From Sulfuricurvum sp. (GTDB taxonomy: Bacteria; Campylobacterota; Campylobacteria; Campylobacterales; Sulfurimonadaceae), in contig NZ_JAQTQR010000018.1 of assembly GCF_028712165.1 (NCBI RefSeq), positions 1 through 41,997 of the forward strand: a stretch of DNA of 41,997 bases, read 5' to 3'. The notes under the pieces are model-generated. The model made no database searches, had not been told where the DNA came from, and worked only from the letters and a program-made list of their open reading frames with translations. Both the position numbers and the translations under genes were made by a program. Shown here piece after piece: positions 18,366 to 25,382 of this stretch (the first letter of the stretch is position 1; each line of letters opens with the position of its first letter).

Positions 18366-18371
18366 TATAAT
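18366..18371 (+). promoter_or_regulatory. -10 box of the Tyr-globin gene
   Basis: TATAAT, with TTACAA about 19 bases upstream as a poor -35 candidate. The ModE-like inverted repeat starts at the very next base, so a bound regulator would cover the transcription start. Confidence 0.6.
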
Positions 18372-18399
18372 AACGTTATATCATTTAGGATATAACGTT
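18372..18399. promoter_or_regulatory. ModE-like operator (perfect inverted repeat)
   Basis: Two perfect 11-base arms, AACGTTATATC and GATATAACGTT, are separated by six bases (ATTTAG). Read as CGTTATAT-N8-ATATAACG it has the half-site and spacing I recall for the Escherichia coli modA operator bound by ModE. It lies directly after the -10 of the globin gene, a repressor-type position. The regulator identity is inferred; no modE gene is in this window. Confidence 0.75.
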
Positions 18400-18417
18400 T
18401 GAATGAAAGGGGTTGCT

Positions 18418-18933
18418 ATGACAAAAATTATGAATAGGGGTTTTAAAAGTATAACCCCTGAAATTCCTACGCCGCCATCACTTCGTCTGTACATGATATG
18501 GGGTGAGGATAAAATCCGCAAAATGGTCCGTTATCATCACAATTTACTCCGTCTTAGTGATTTGGATAATTTTTTACCCAATGATGAGGAAAAGTTTGAA
18601 CATGCCACGCTCAAAACGGCTGATTTTTTTGTGGATGTACTATCGAATGGCAGATTTTCAAAAACACAATATGGCTTTCCAGCACAAAAAATGCGTTATT
18701 TTCAAATAACTGTTGATGAACATGCACGTGATGTGTGGCTGGAGATGTATAAAAAAGCGATAAAAGACATGAGAATGCCCTCAGAATGCATCGAGGATTT
18801 TTGGAACTGGATTGAACCGCTGTCGCTTTGGATGATCAACCGTCGTACCATGGCGCAAGTACCCCGCTATCCTTATAAAGATATCTGGATTGACTTTGTT
18901 GATATGAAACTGTTCGGTTCGTGCAGTGCGTAG
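18418..18933 (+). CDS. group II-like globin with proximal His replaced by Tyr
   Basis: The 171-residue product has the layout of a truncated-hemoglobin-like family: MVRYHHNLL, FLPNDEE, TADFFVDVL, ARDVWLEMY, and the family end FWNWIEPLSLWMINRR. Compared with the paralogue at 38691-39305, the expected PHLRMRHFKI proximal-His segment reads PAQKMRYFQI here, so the F8 haem ligand is Tyr94 (codon TAT at 18697-18699). The Trp expected at G8 is kept. I use the ATG at 18418 because AAGGGG lies just ahead; the ATG at 18403 has no such site. A ModE-like operator controls it. Haem binding is uncertain. Confidence 0.8.
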   Translation: MTKIMNRGFKSITPEIPTPPSLRLYMIWGEDKIRKMVRYHHNLLRLSDLDNFLPNDEEKFEHATLKTADFFVDVLSNGRFSKTQYGFPAQKMRYFQITVDEHARDVWLEMYKKAIKDMRMPSECIEDFWNWIEPLSLWMINRRTMAQVPRYPYKDIWIDFVDMKLFGSCSA

Positions 18934-18970
18934 AGAAGGGGAGGCTGGTCTTCTCAGACAATTTCGTTTA

Positions 18971-19025
18971 GGCGGTATTGGCTGAGGCGACTACGCCTCG
19001 ATGAAATCGATAACGCCGTTTTTTT
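18971..19025 (+). terminator. terminator after the Tyr-globin gene
   Basis: An outer stem GGCGGTAT/ATAACGCC (seven of eight pairs) encloses an inner perfect hairpin GAGGCG-ACTA-CGCCTC, and a run of seven T follows. It fits a Rho-independent terminator 37 bases past the globin stop. The nested inner stem is larger than needed. Confidence 0.7.
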
Positions 19026-19116
19026 ATCATTAGAATTTTTAGTGCTCCTGTTCTGCTCTTGCGTTAATTGCGAATTACCACTTCATAAAAACGTAGATTC
19101 TATTGATACATAAAAC

Positions 19117-19129
19117 GGGGAGGTTCCCC
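19117..19129 (-). terminator. terminator after the 170-residue membrane-protein gene
   Basis: On the minus strand GGGGA-ACC-TCCCC is followed by GTTTTA, starting nine bases past the stop at 19138. Confidence 0.6.
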
Positions 19130-19137
19130 AAAATTCG

Positions 19138-19650
19138 TTATGCCGCAAAAACCAGTTTTCCGCTATAAATTTTTTGTGATGGAGCTTTTATCGAATCTTT
19201 CTGAAGCATGATCGAAAAGATTTTCATTGCATCGGTGCGGTTTTTTGAAGCGATGGTTTCAATCGCCTCTTCCATATCGATTATCATGATTTGTTCACGC
19301 TGTAATTTCTCACGTACCTCCATAGCGTCCAAACCCAAAAAGCGGCAAAACTCTCCCAAACTTTTAGAATGGAGAGCATGTGGCAATAACTGCGAAGCGC
19401 ATGAGGATGTCACTTCTCTCATGGATGCAAGTGACACAATCTGTTCAGAGAGTTTTTTGAGTTTTTGCCGCATCATATAGACATGGATCGGAATGACACA
19501 CAAAAAGAGAACACCTGCACCCATATGGAAACGCATCACATCAAACGGATAGATTCCGGCTTTGTTCAGTACAACAGTGGCAACAATCGTAAGTACACTG
19601 GAAATCATCAACGAAATCGTCACCGCTTTTAATACAATTCTACTTTTCAT
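19138..19650 (-). CDS. small membrane protein with His-X13-His helix, unknown function
   Basis: The 170-residue protein has two N-terminal membrane helices (about 8-30 and 40-60) and a cytoplasmic helical domain of about 105 residues. The second helix contains FHMGAGVLFLCVIPIH, with two His 14 positions apart. This spacing occurs in b-type haem-binding helices and in DUF4405-like proteins, but one helix alone does not prove haem binding. A ModE-like inverted repeat at 19675-19700 overlaps its promoter, linking it to the globin and mop genes on either side. No family was recognised with confidence. Confidence 0.65.
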   Translation of the reverse strand: MKSRIVLKAVTISLMISSVLTIVATVVLNKAGIYPFDVMRFHMGAGVLFLCVIPIHVYMMRQKLKKLSEQIVSLASMREVTSSCASQLLPHALHSKSLGEFCRFLGLDAMEVREKLQREQIMIIDMEEAIETIASKNRTDAMKIFSIMLQKDSIKAPSQKIYSGKLVFAA

Positions 19651-19674
19651 TTTTAACCCTTTCTGAAACAGACT

Positions 19675-19700
19675 TCATTATATCAAAAAAGATATAATGA
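19675..19700. promoter_or_regulatory. second ModE-like inverted repeat
   Basis: Arms TCATTATATC and GATATAATGA are a perfect ten-base inverted repeat with a six-base spacer (AAAAAA), the same TTATATC-N6-GATATAA core and spacing as the site at 18372. On the minus strand one arm contains a TATAAT that would be the -10 for the gene starting at 19650. It also lies 176 bases before mop. Confidence 0.6.
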
Positions 19701-19778
19701 TTGTTTTTAGAGTTATGCATAATGCGTTCACGATTAATAATAGGAGATTTTATTATATTCTTAAAAAATAATAATATA

Positions 19779-19804
19779 GCGTTATATCAAAATACAAATA
19801 AGTT
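19779..19804. promoter_or_regulatory. degenerate ModE-like half-site ahead of mop
   Basis: GCGTTATATC is an exact half-site of the operator at 18372; after the usual six bases the second arm matches only five of nine positions. It lies 72 bases before the mop ATG. Confidence 0.35.
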
Positions 19805-19875
19805 ATGTTTTAAGTTTATACATGTGATACTTCCATAACCGCAGACATTCATCCAATATTTTTAAAGGATATGTC

Positions 19876-20292
19876 ATGAAAACCAGTGCACGTAATGAGA
19901 TCAAAGGGACTATTACCGAGATCAAAAAAGGTCAAATCAACAGTGAAGTTGTCCTATCGGTGGGCGGAGATGTTGTTTTAAAATCGGTTATTACCAATGA
20001 TTCAGTTGATGAGATGGAATTGGTAGTCGGCGAAAGTATTTGTGCCATTATCAAAGCACCGTTTGTAATGGTGGCAAAAGAAAAACCGGGCAAAATCAGC
20101 ACTCGTAACATCATCGAAACTAAAGTGACCGAAGTTAAAAAAGGGATTGTTAACGGTGAATTAAAACTCGCTATGGGCGATCAAACCCTGACCGCTGTAA
20201 TCACCGAAGATTCTGTTGAAGATTTGGATTTCAAAGTAGGCGATACCGTTTACGCTCTTATCAAAGCCAACTTCATTATCCTCGCAAAATAA
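19876..20292 (+). CDS. mop: tandem Mop-domain molybdate-binding protein (molbindin)
   Basis: The 138-residue protein consists of two Mop/TOBE repeats, about 4-68 and 73-138. Each begins with the signature SARN or STRN (SARNEIKGTITEIKKG, STRNIIETKVTEVKKG), followed by AVITEDSVEDLDFKVGD-type and ALIKANFIILAK-type segments. Such molbindins bind molybdate or tungstate oxyanions in the cytosol, for storage or buffering. AAAGGATATGTC supplies the ribosome site. The gene stands between ModE-like sites and the molybdate transporter locus, consistent with metal-responsive control. Confidence 0.92.
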   Translation: MKTSARNEIKGTITEIKKGQINSEVVLSVGGDVVLKSVITNDSVDEMELVVGESICAIIKAPFVMVAKEKPGKISTRNIIETKVTEVKKGIVNGELKLAMGDQTLTAVITEDSVEDLDFKVGDTVYALIKANFIILAK

Positions 20293-20304
20293 ATCTCTCT
20301 TTTT

Positions 20305-20319
20305 CCGGGCATCGCCCGG
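20305..20319. terminator. hairpin between the convergent mop and M48 genes
   Basis: CCGGGC-ATC-GCCCGG forms a perfect six-pair stem 13 bases after the mop stop, followed by TATTTACTTATCTTTT. The T-run is interrupted, but placement between two convergent genes fits a terminator. Confidence 0.55.
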
Positions 20320-20351
20320 TATTTACTTATCTTTTCCAATACCATTTGTCT

Positions 20352-22286
20352 TTATTCAGGTATCTCGATTGAAGAGATCGGAATAAGCAACAATGAACCC
20401 AGTGCATGAATCATTTCGATATCGTCATCAAAATGGGTGCCGTCACTGCCCAGTAAGTGAATCGCTTGTTCAAGAACCAACGTCCGAATCGCGTATGAAG
20501 AGCATTGAATCTCATTGAATGCCTTGTTTAATGAATCAATTGAAACATCCCTGTGATAAGTCAGAGTTGGAAGAACCAGAGCCGTTTTTAGAGCTTCTAT
20601 CGATTCATTTATACGTTTTTCATTGCCAAACTGAGTTTGAATCAGCAGTGAAAAAACGACGCTAAGCGGCTCTTGAATCTGCTCGATCTTTTTGTAACGC
20701 TCTCTAGGAGGTTTGGAAAATCCAAACTCACGATCCAATGGCGTTAACACGATTGCGTGCAGTGACCATTCCCATATCGAAACGACCTGATCCATTTCGA
20801 TCAAGTCGATAACGATTTGGCGAAAAGCGGTGTACTGTTGTTCGGACATCATTTTAAGTGACGGGATTGAGAGATTAATGAGGTCAAGATGGGCACTGCG
20901 GGGCAGGTCGTGCATCTTTGTGTAGGTAGTTTCGATATTTTTATACAGCATCGGTGAACTGTTTTTAAGATATTTTTCTTGTTTTAGGAGGGTAATGTTT
21001 TCTGCACTCAGAAGCAATGTCAATATAATCCATTGGGCACTTAGTGCATTGGCACTCATAATATGTAAAGAATCCGGCAGGGCCTCCAGACGGGTTCGTG
21101 CGTATTTGAGATTTTGATTGCCGGGTTGCTGAGCGATACGCGAGAGAGTTTCGATAACCATAGGACTGCTCAACACCGAAGCGAGGTCGGTTGATGGGCT
21201 GAACTGTGATTGCACGGTGTTGTCGGAAGATTTTGGGGGTTTTGGCGACTTTTCCTCTCTCGGAATAAATTTTCCGTTCCAAGAAGGGTCTATTCGACGT
21301 ATCCGATCTTCAAGTCTGGGATGTGTAGAGAAAAAATGATCCCAAAAATTGGTAATGCCGTCGGCAAAAAAGAGATGGGCGTACGTTCCTCCGGCCGAGG
21401 ATCGGATGGAAGAACCTTCTGAAGCAGCTCCTATTTTTATGAGGGCGTTGGCAATCCCTTGAGGATATCGGGTGTATTGAACGGCTGAAGCGTCAGCGAG
21501 ATACTCTCTTTGGCGCGAAATCATTGATTTGATCCATTCGCCGAAAAAAGTACCGATCCATCCCAATATCATCAACCCTAACGCTAAGAGATAGAGGGCA
21601 ACGATAGGATTTTCCCCTTTTTTATTATCGGAACTGCGTGATACGTACCTGTCCATATGGGAGTCATGGAGCGCTTCGATGATAAACCGGCCGATGGCAC
21701 CGATAAAAACGATTCCGTATACCAGTCCGCTAAGATGGAGATTGAGGCGCATATCGCCGTTAAAAATATGGCTGAACTCATGGGCTATTACCCCTTGGAG
21801 CTCTTCACGATTGAGTTGATCCAGTGTCCCCTGTGTAACACCGATCACCGCATCGTTGTAGGTAAAGCCGGCGGCAAAAGCGTTGATCCCTCCATCGGAC
21901 AGCAGATAAACACTCGGTGGGGAGATTCCTGATGCTATAGCCATCTCTTCGACGACGTTGAGAAGGACTTGCTGCGATTTATCCTGGGATAAACGGGTGA
22001 TGAGTTTACCTCCGAGCGAGAGGGCAACGACTTTTCCGCCATCTTTGAGTAAAAAGTATTGAAAAAATGAAGCCATAGCAACGATAAAAATGACTGAAAT
22101 AAATGATCGTATAAATAGAGCTTCTTCAAAGTGTTTTGGAATAAATTTTCCGGTTAATAGATAGTGATCAATACTAAGTATCAACATCGAGATAGAGGCT
22201 GCAAAACCGCCGACACCAAGTACAAATACAATAATCAGACGGAGAGTGGATGCTTTTGCTTGCTGTTGTGCATCAAAAAAATTCAT
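20352..22286 (-). CDS. M48-family membrane metalloprotease, HtpX-like with long C-terminal extension
   Basis: The 644-residue protein has two N-terminal membrane helices (about 14-38 and 58-80). The zinc motif HEFSH lies at 169-173 in GVIAHEFSHIFNGDM, two further helices at about 185-250, and the third ligand region is REYLADASAVQY. HtpX-type proteases degrade misfolded membrane proteins and are usually about 290 residues. Here about 300 further residues follow the DPSW segment; they are helical, unrecognised and probably cytoplasmic. It starts nine bases after lemA copy 2, the common lemA-M48 pairing. Confidence 0.9.
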   Translation of the reverse strand: MNFFDAQQQAKASTLRLIIVFVLGVGGFAASISMLILSIDHYLLTGKFIPKHFEEALFIRSFISVIFIVAMASFFQYFLLKDGGKVVALSLGGKLITRLSQDKSQQVLLNVVEEMAIASGISPPSVYLLSDGGINAFAAGFTYNDAVIGVTQGTLDQLNREELQGVIAHEFSHIFNGDMRLNLHLSGLVYGIVFIGAIGRFIIEALHDSHMDRYVSRSSDNKKGENPIVALYLLALGLMILGWIGTFFGEWIKSMISRQREYLADASAVQYTRYPQGIANALIKIGAASEGSSIRSSAGGTYAHLFFADGITNFWDHFFSTHPRLEDRIRRIDPSWNGKFIPREEKSPKPPKSSDNTVQSQFSPSTDLASVLSSPMVIETLSRIAQQPGNQNLKYARTRLEALPDSLHIMSANALSAQWIILTLLLSAENITLLKQEKYLKNSSPMLYKNIETTYTKMHDLPRSAHLDLINLSIPSLKMMSEQQYTAFRQIVIDLIEMDQVVSIWEWSLHAIVLTPLDREFGFSKPPRERYKKIEQIQEPLSVVFSLLIQTQFGNEKRINESIEALKTALVLPTLTYHRDVSIDSLNKAFNEIQCSSYAIRTLVLEQAIHLLGSDGTHFDDDIEMIHALGSLLLIPISSIEIPE

Positions 22287-22295
22287 GCCGAACCG

Positions 22296-22886
22296 TTAAA
22301 ATGCCATTTTCGGAGGGTTTTGAATCTCTTTCGCATCCTCAAACTCGATCATGGCCGCATCACGGGTATGCCCGAACAGGGTTGCAAACAGGGTTTGCGG
22401 AAAGGATTGACGATAGATATTGTATTCCATGACCGAATCATTGTAAAACTGCCGTGCAAAGGCGATTTTGTTTTCAGTGGTAGAGAGTTCTTCCTGGAGG
22501 TTTTGCATCGTTGTATCGGCTTTGATCTGCGGATAATTTTCCATCACCATACTAAAGTGTGAAATGGCGCCTCGAAGCGTATTCTCGGCTTCAGACATTT
22601 GGCGAATGATGGCAGGGTCGGAGGGATTGTTATGCGCTTCGCGCAACTGTTTTGATGCGCCGTTGCGTGCAGCGATTACCCGCTCTAGAGTAGTTTGTTC
22701 GTGTTCCATGTACCGTTTTGCCACTTCGACCAAAGAGGGGATCAAATCGTAGCGGCGTTTGAGCTGTACATCGATTTGGGAAAAGGCATTGATGTATCGG
22801 TTTTTCGTAACAACGAGACGGTTAAAAATCGAAATAATATAAAAAATCGTTCCGAAAATAACGATACCGGCAATGTACTTCCCCAT
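22296..22886 (-). CDS. lemA: LemA-family membrane protein (copy 2)
   Basis: The 196-residue protein has one N-terminal helix (about 3-22) followed by LemA motifs: AFSQIDVQLKRRYDLIPSLVEVAKR, HFSMVMENYPQIKAD and RQFYNDSVMEYN. It resembles the copy at 10680-11273 in layout but is clearly diverged. It is the first gene of an operon with the M48 protease, so it may act as a partner or substrate adaptor for that protease; this is inferred from context only. Confidence 0.92.
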   Translation of the reverse strand: MGKYIAGIVIFGTIFYIISIFNRLVVTKNRYINAFSQIDVQLKRRYDLIPSLVEVAKRYMEHEQTTLERVIAARNGASKQLREAHNNPSDPAIIRQMSEAENTLRGAISHFSMVMENYPQIKADTTMQNLQEELSTTENKIAFARQFYNDSVMEYNIYRQSFPQTLFATLFGHTRDAAMIEFEDAKEIQNPPKMAF

Positions 22887-22962
22887 ATAAACTATCTCCC
22901 TGTTTTTTTGTTAATTATAGTATACAAAAAAATATTTTATTTTGATAGTTTAAATGATGATA

Positions 22963-23436
22963 TCAGTGATGGTGATGAAACTCCAACACCTCTTTGATCT
23001 CTTCGGGAGTCGCTTCATGAATATCCAAAACCGTACCTTCAAAAACGAGATCCATTCCTGCGAGAGGGTGATTACCGTCGAGAGTAGCCTCTTTTCCATT
23101 GATTTCGGTAACGGTATAGATGGTGACATCGTCGGAATCTTCGTCAAAATATCCATCCAGCTCCATTCCGACACTCACCTCTACCGGCAGTTCGCTGAGG
23201 GCTTCGGTGATTACGAGTGAAGGATCGTATTCTCCGAATGCTTTATCGGCTGTAAGGGTCACTGAGAACGGCTCACCGATGCTTTTGCCCTCTAACGCTT
23301 TTTCGACAGTTGGAAAAATGTGACCGTAATCACCGTGGAGATAAACGAGTGACTCTTCTTCTTCGTGGAGAAGGTTTCCCTCTGTGTCATTGATATGGTA
23401 ATCGAGGGTTACGATGCAGTTTTTGGTGATGGTCAT
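22963..23436 (-). CDS. slyD: SlyD-type FKBP with C-terminal His cluster (copy 2)
   Basis: The 157-residue FKBP/SlyD protein (YLHGDYGHIFPTVEKAL, AFGEYDPSLV, LDGNHPLAGMDLVFEGTV) is closely similar to copy 1 along its length but ends in FHHHH. Histidine-rich tails in SlyD bind nickel and other divalent metals. It lies eight bases after modC and is probably the last gene of the molybdate transport operon. The link suggests a chaperone or metal role connected to molybdoenzyme maturation, but this is inference. A spurious read-through of the tail is excluded because the His codons precede a clear stop. Confidence 0.9.
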   Translation of the reverse strand: MTITKNCIVTLDYHINDTEGNLLHEEEESLVYLHGDYGHIFPTVEKALEGKSIGEPFSVTLTADKAFGEYDPSLVITEALSELPVEVSVGMELDGYFDEDSDDVTIYTVTEINGKEATLDGNHPLAGMDLVFEGTVLDIHEATPEEIKEVLEFHHHH

Positions 23437-23444
23437 GAAATTCC

Positions 23445-24320
23445 TTAGGGTAGAGGTATGAGGATAGGGTTAAATGCTTTGGTCGAGATTATAGCGTGTC
23501 CGCCCACACGGAGTTCTGAAGCCTCGGCAGAGCTAAGAACGGTACGAACGACGGAAGATCCAACGAGCAATGTCACGATTACGGCAGGAGAATCTTCTTC
23601 GATTTTGAGAACCTCACCGATAAGCTGAAGTTTGCCGCTGAGCGCTTGCGGACTGAAAAACTCCATAGGGGGACAGATCGATTTTATCTGACCCGATTCG
23701 ACGGATGCGAGACGGTCGGAGAGTTTGACGGTTTCGGCGATGTCGTGACTGACCAGAAGGGTCGTGACGCCGAGACGCTGATGGATCAGGGTGAGTTCAT
23801 CTTGGAGCTTTTGGCGCATAAGCGGATCAAGCGCTGAGAGGGGCTCATCGAGGAGGAGAATTTTAGGACGACGCACCAAAGCGCGAGCGAGGGCAACCCG
23901 CTGTTTCTGTCCGCCGGAGAGTGTAGAGGGGAGACGATCCGAGAGAGCGGTGAGTTCGACGAGTTCGATCAGTTCATCAATGTTCCCCTTTTGTTCACTG
24001 TTGTCCGCGGCAAAGAGGAGATTCTCCCGTACGCTCATCGTAGGGAAAAGGGCATAGTCTTGGAATACAAATCCGATGCTCCGTTTTTGGGGAGGGAGGT
24101 TGATTTTTTGGGTACTGTCAAACCACACTTCGCCCTCTACCTCGATCACTCCGCTGTTGGGCTTTTCGAGTCCGGCAATGAGGCGCATCAAAGTCGTTTT
24201 CCCGGCACCTGAAGGGCCGAAGAGGGTGAGAAATTCACCGTAGTTGATATTCAGCTCGAAATGGGCATTGATTGAGCCTTCGGCGGTATCGAGACGCTTT
24301 GTAATATTAATTACTATCAT
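23445..24320 (-). CDS. modC: molybdate ABC transporter ATPase ModC
   Basis: The 291-residue protein has Walker A GPSGAGKT (35-42), the signature LSGGQKQRVALARAL, Walker B ILLLDEPLSALD and the switch His in SHD. A C-terminal TOBE-like domain (about 225-291) is expected to sense oxyanion. It powers molybdate import with ModB. Its ATG overlaps the modB stop by four bases, and slyD copy 2 follows eight bases downstream. Confidence 0.93.
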   Translation of the reverse strand: MIVINITKRLDTAEGSINAHFELNINYGEFLTLFGPSGAGKTTLMRLIAGLEKPNSGVIEVEGEVWFDSTQKINLPPQKRSIGFVFQDYALFPTMSVRENLLFAADNSEQKGNIDELIELVELTALSDRLPSTLSGGQKQRVALARALVRRPKILLLDEPLSALDPLMRQKLQDELTLIHQRLGVTTLLVSHDIAETVKLSDRLASVESGQIKSICPPMEFFSPQALSGKLQLIGEVLKIEEDSPAVIVTLLVGSSVVRTVLSSAEASELRVGGHAIISTKAFNPILIPLP

Positions 24321-24991
24321 CGAATACCGCCCAATGATTTTTTATTCAATGTGTAGACGAGAAGCAAAATTGCAAAAGTAACCGCAAAGAGGGTAAGGGC
24401 GTATTGATGTGCCAGTGCGTAGTTGAGCGATTCGACTTCGTCATAGATAGCGATAGAAGCGACTCGGGTCTCACCCGGGATATTTCCGCCGATCATGAGG
24501 ATCACCCCAAACTCTCCGACCGTGTGGGCAAATGCCAGTACGATCCCTGAAATAAGGCCGTGACGGATAGAGGGGAGGATAACCCGTATCATCGTTTCCA
24601 GTTTTGATTTCCCGAGGGTATAAGCGGCTTCAAATATGGATACGGGAACTTGTGCCAGTGCCGATTGGATCGGATGCACCATAAACGGCAAACTGAAGAG
24701 GACTGAACCTACGACAAGCCCCTCAAAACTAAATGCGAGGCGTATACCGTGTTCGGTCAAAAACTTTCCGATAAATGATGAGGGGGTAAAGGCAAGAAGA
24801 AGATAAAACCCTAAAACGGACGGAGGCAAGACCAGCGGCATAGAAACGATCGTTTCTACGATGCTTTTAAACCGCATACGGCTAAAAACCAAAAATGAGG
24901 CAAGGGGAATCGCAATGACAAGCAGTATTAGGGTTGTAATCGATGCGAGTTTAAAGGTCAGCACCATCGTGCTGATGAATTCAGATTCCAT
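24317..24991 (-). CDS. modB: molybdate ABC transporter permease ModB
   Basis: The 224-residue protein has five to six membrane helices and the permease EAA loop EAAYTLGKSKLETMIRVILPSIRHG that docks on the ATPase. PLVLPPSVLGFYLLLAF is typical of ModB. It overlaps the upstream TOBE gene by 11 bases and modC by four bases, so all three are translationally coupled. The partner binding protein ModA is not encoded next to it. Confidence 0.93.
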   Translation of the reverse strand: MESEFISTMVLTFKLASITTLILLVIAIPLASFLVFSRMRFKSIVETIVSMPLVLPPSVLGFYLLLAFTPSSFIGKFLTEHGIRLAFSFEGLVVGSVLFSLPFMVHPIQSALAQVPVSIFEAAYTLGKSKLETMIRVILPSIRHGLISGIVLAFAHTVGEFGVILMIGGNIPGETRVASIAIYDEVESLNYALAHQYALTLFAVTFAILLLVYTLNKKSLGGIR

Positions 24992-25382
24992 GGGTCTCTC
25001 TCAATAAGGATATTTCGCTCGGCTGAACCATCCAGCACACTTCGTCGCCTTCACGTATCGAGAGGGTGTTAAACGTCAATGTCGGCACGAGTGCCATGAT
25101 CGTCGTCTCATGATAGGTGAGGGTGATTTGTGAGAGGATAATTCCGCGCTCGATAGTCTGAACACGTGCACGCTGCATATTTGCAGTGGCGGCGGAAAAC
25201 ACTTCGGAGAGGATGACTTCGGTCTCTTTGAAAGCTAATGTGACAGGGGTATTGAGCAATTTTTTTTCATCCGAAGCTTCGGCGAGCAGGAGATAAAAGG
25301 TATCTGCTCCCACACTAACCCCCAAACAGGAGAGATGCTCAGATGTAGTGACAGAGGTAATGACGGCTTTTAGGATGTTCAT
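24981..25382 (-). CDS. TOBE-domain protein of the mod operon
   Basis: The 133-residue protein consists of two TOBE/Mop-like halves (about 1-65 and 68-128; the second contains SQITLTYHETTIMALVPT and LSIREGDEVCWMVQPSEI). It has no helix-turn-helix, so it is not a complete ModE. In Campylobacter jejuni a small gene sits between modA and modB (from memory cj0302c), and this looks like its counterpart. It probably binds molybdate or tungstate. Its ATG overlaps the stop of the HEPN-like gene by four bases (ATGA). Confidence 0.78.
   Translation of the reverse strand: MNILKAVITSVTTSEHLSCLGVSVGADTFYLLLAEASDEKKLLNTPVTLAFKETEVILSEVFSAATANMQRARVQTIERGIILSQITLTYHETTIMALVPTLTFNTLSIREGDEVCWMVQPSEISLLRETHGI

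Noticed and set aside
18934-19137. Structured RNA or riboswitch between the Tyr-globin and membrane-protein genes
   Set aside because: The nested stem ends in seven T and the second hairpin in TTTT, and each lies just past a stop codon; two terminators explain the region.
24981-25382. The TOBE-domain protein as the ModE regulator for the predicted operators
   Set aside because: It has only TOBE-like segments and no helix-turn-helix, so it cannot by itself explain DNA binding.
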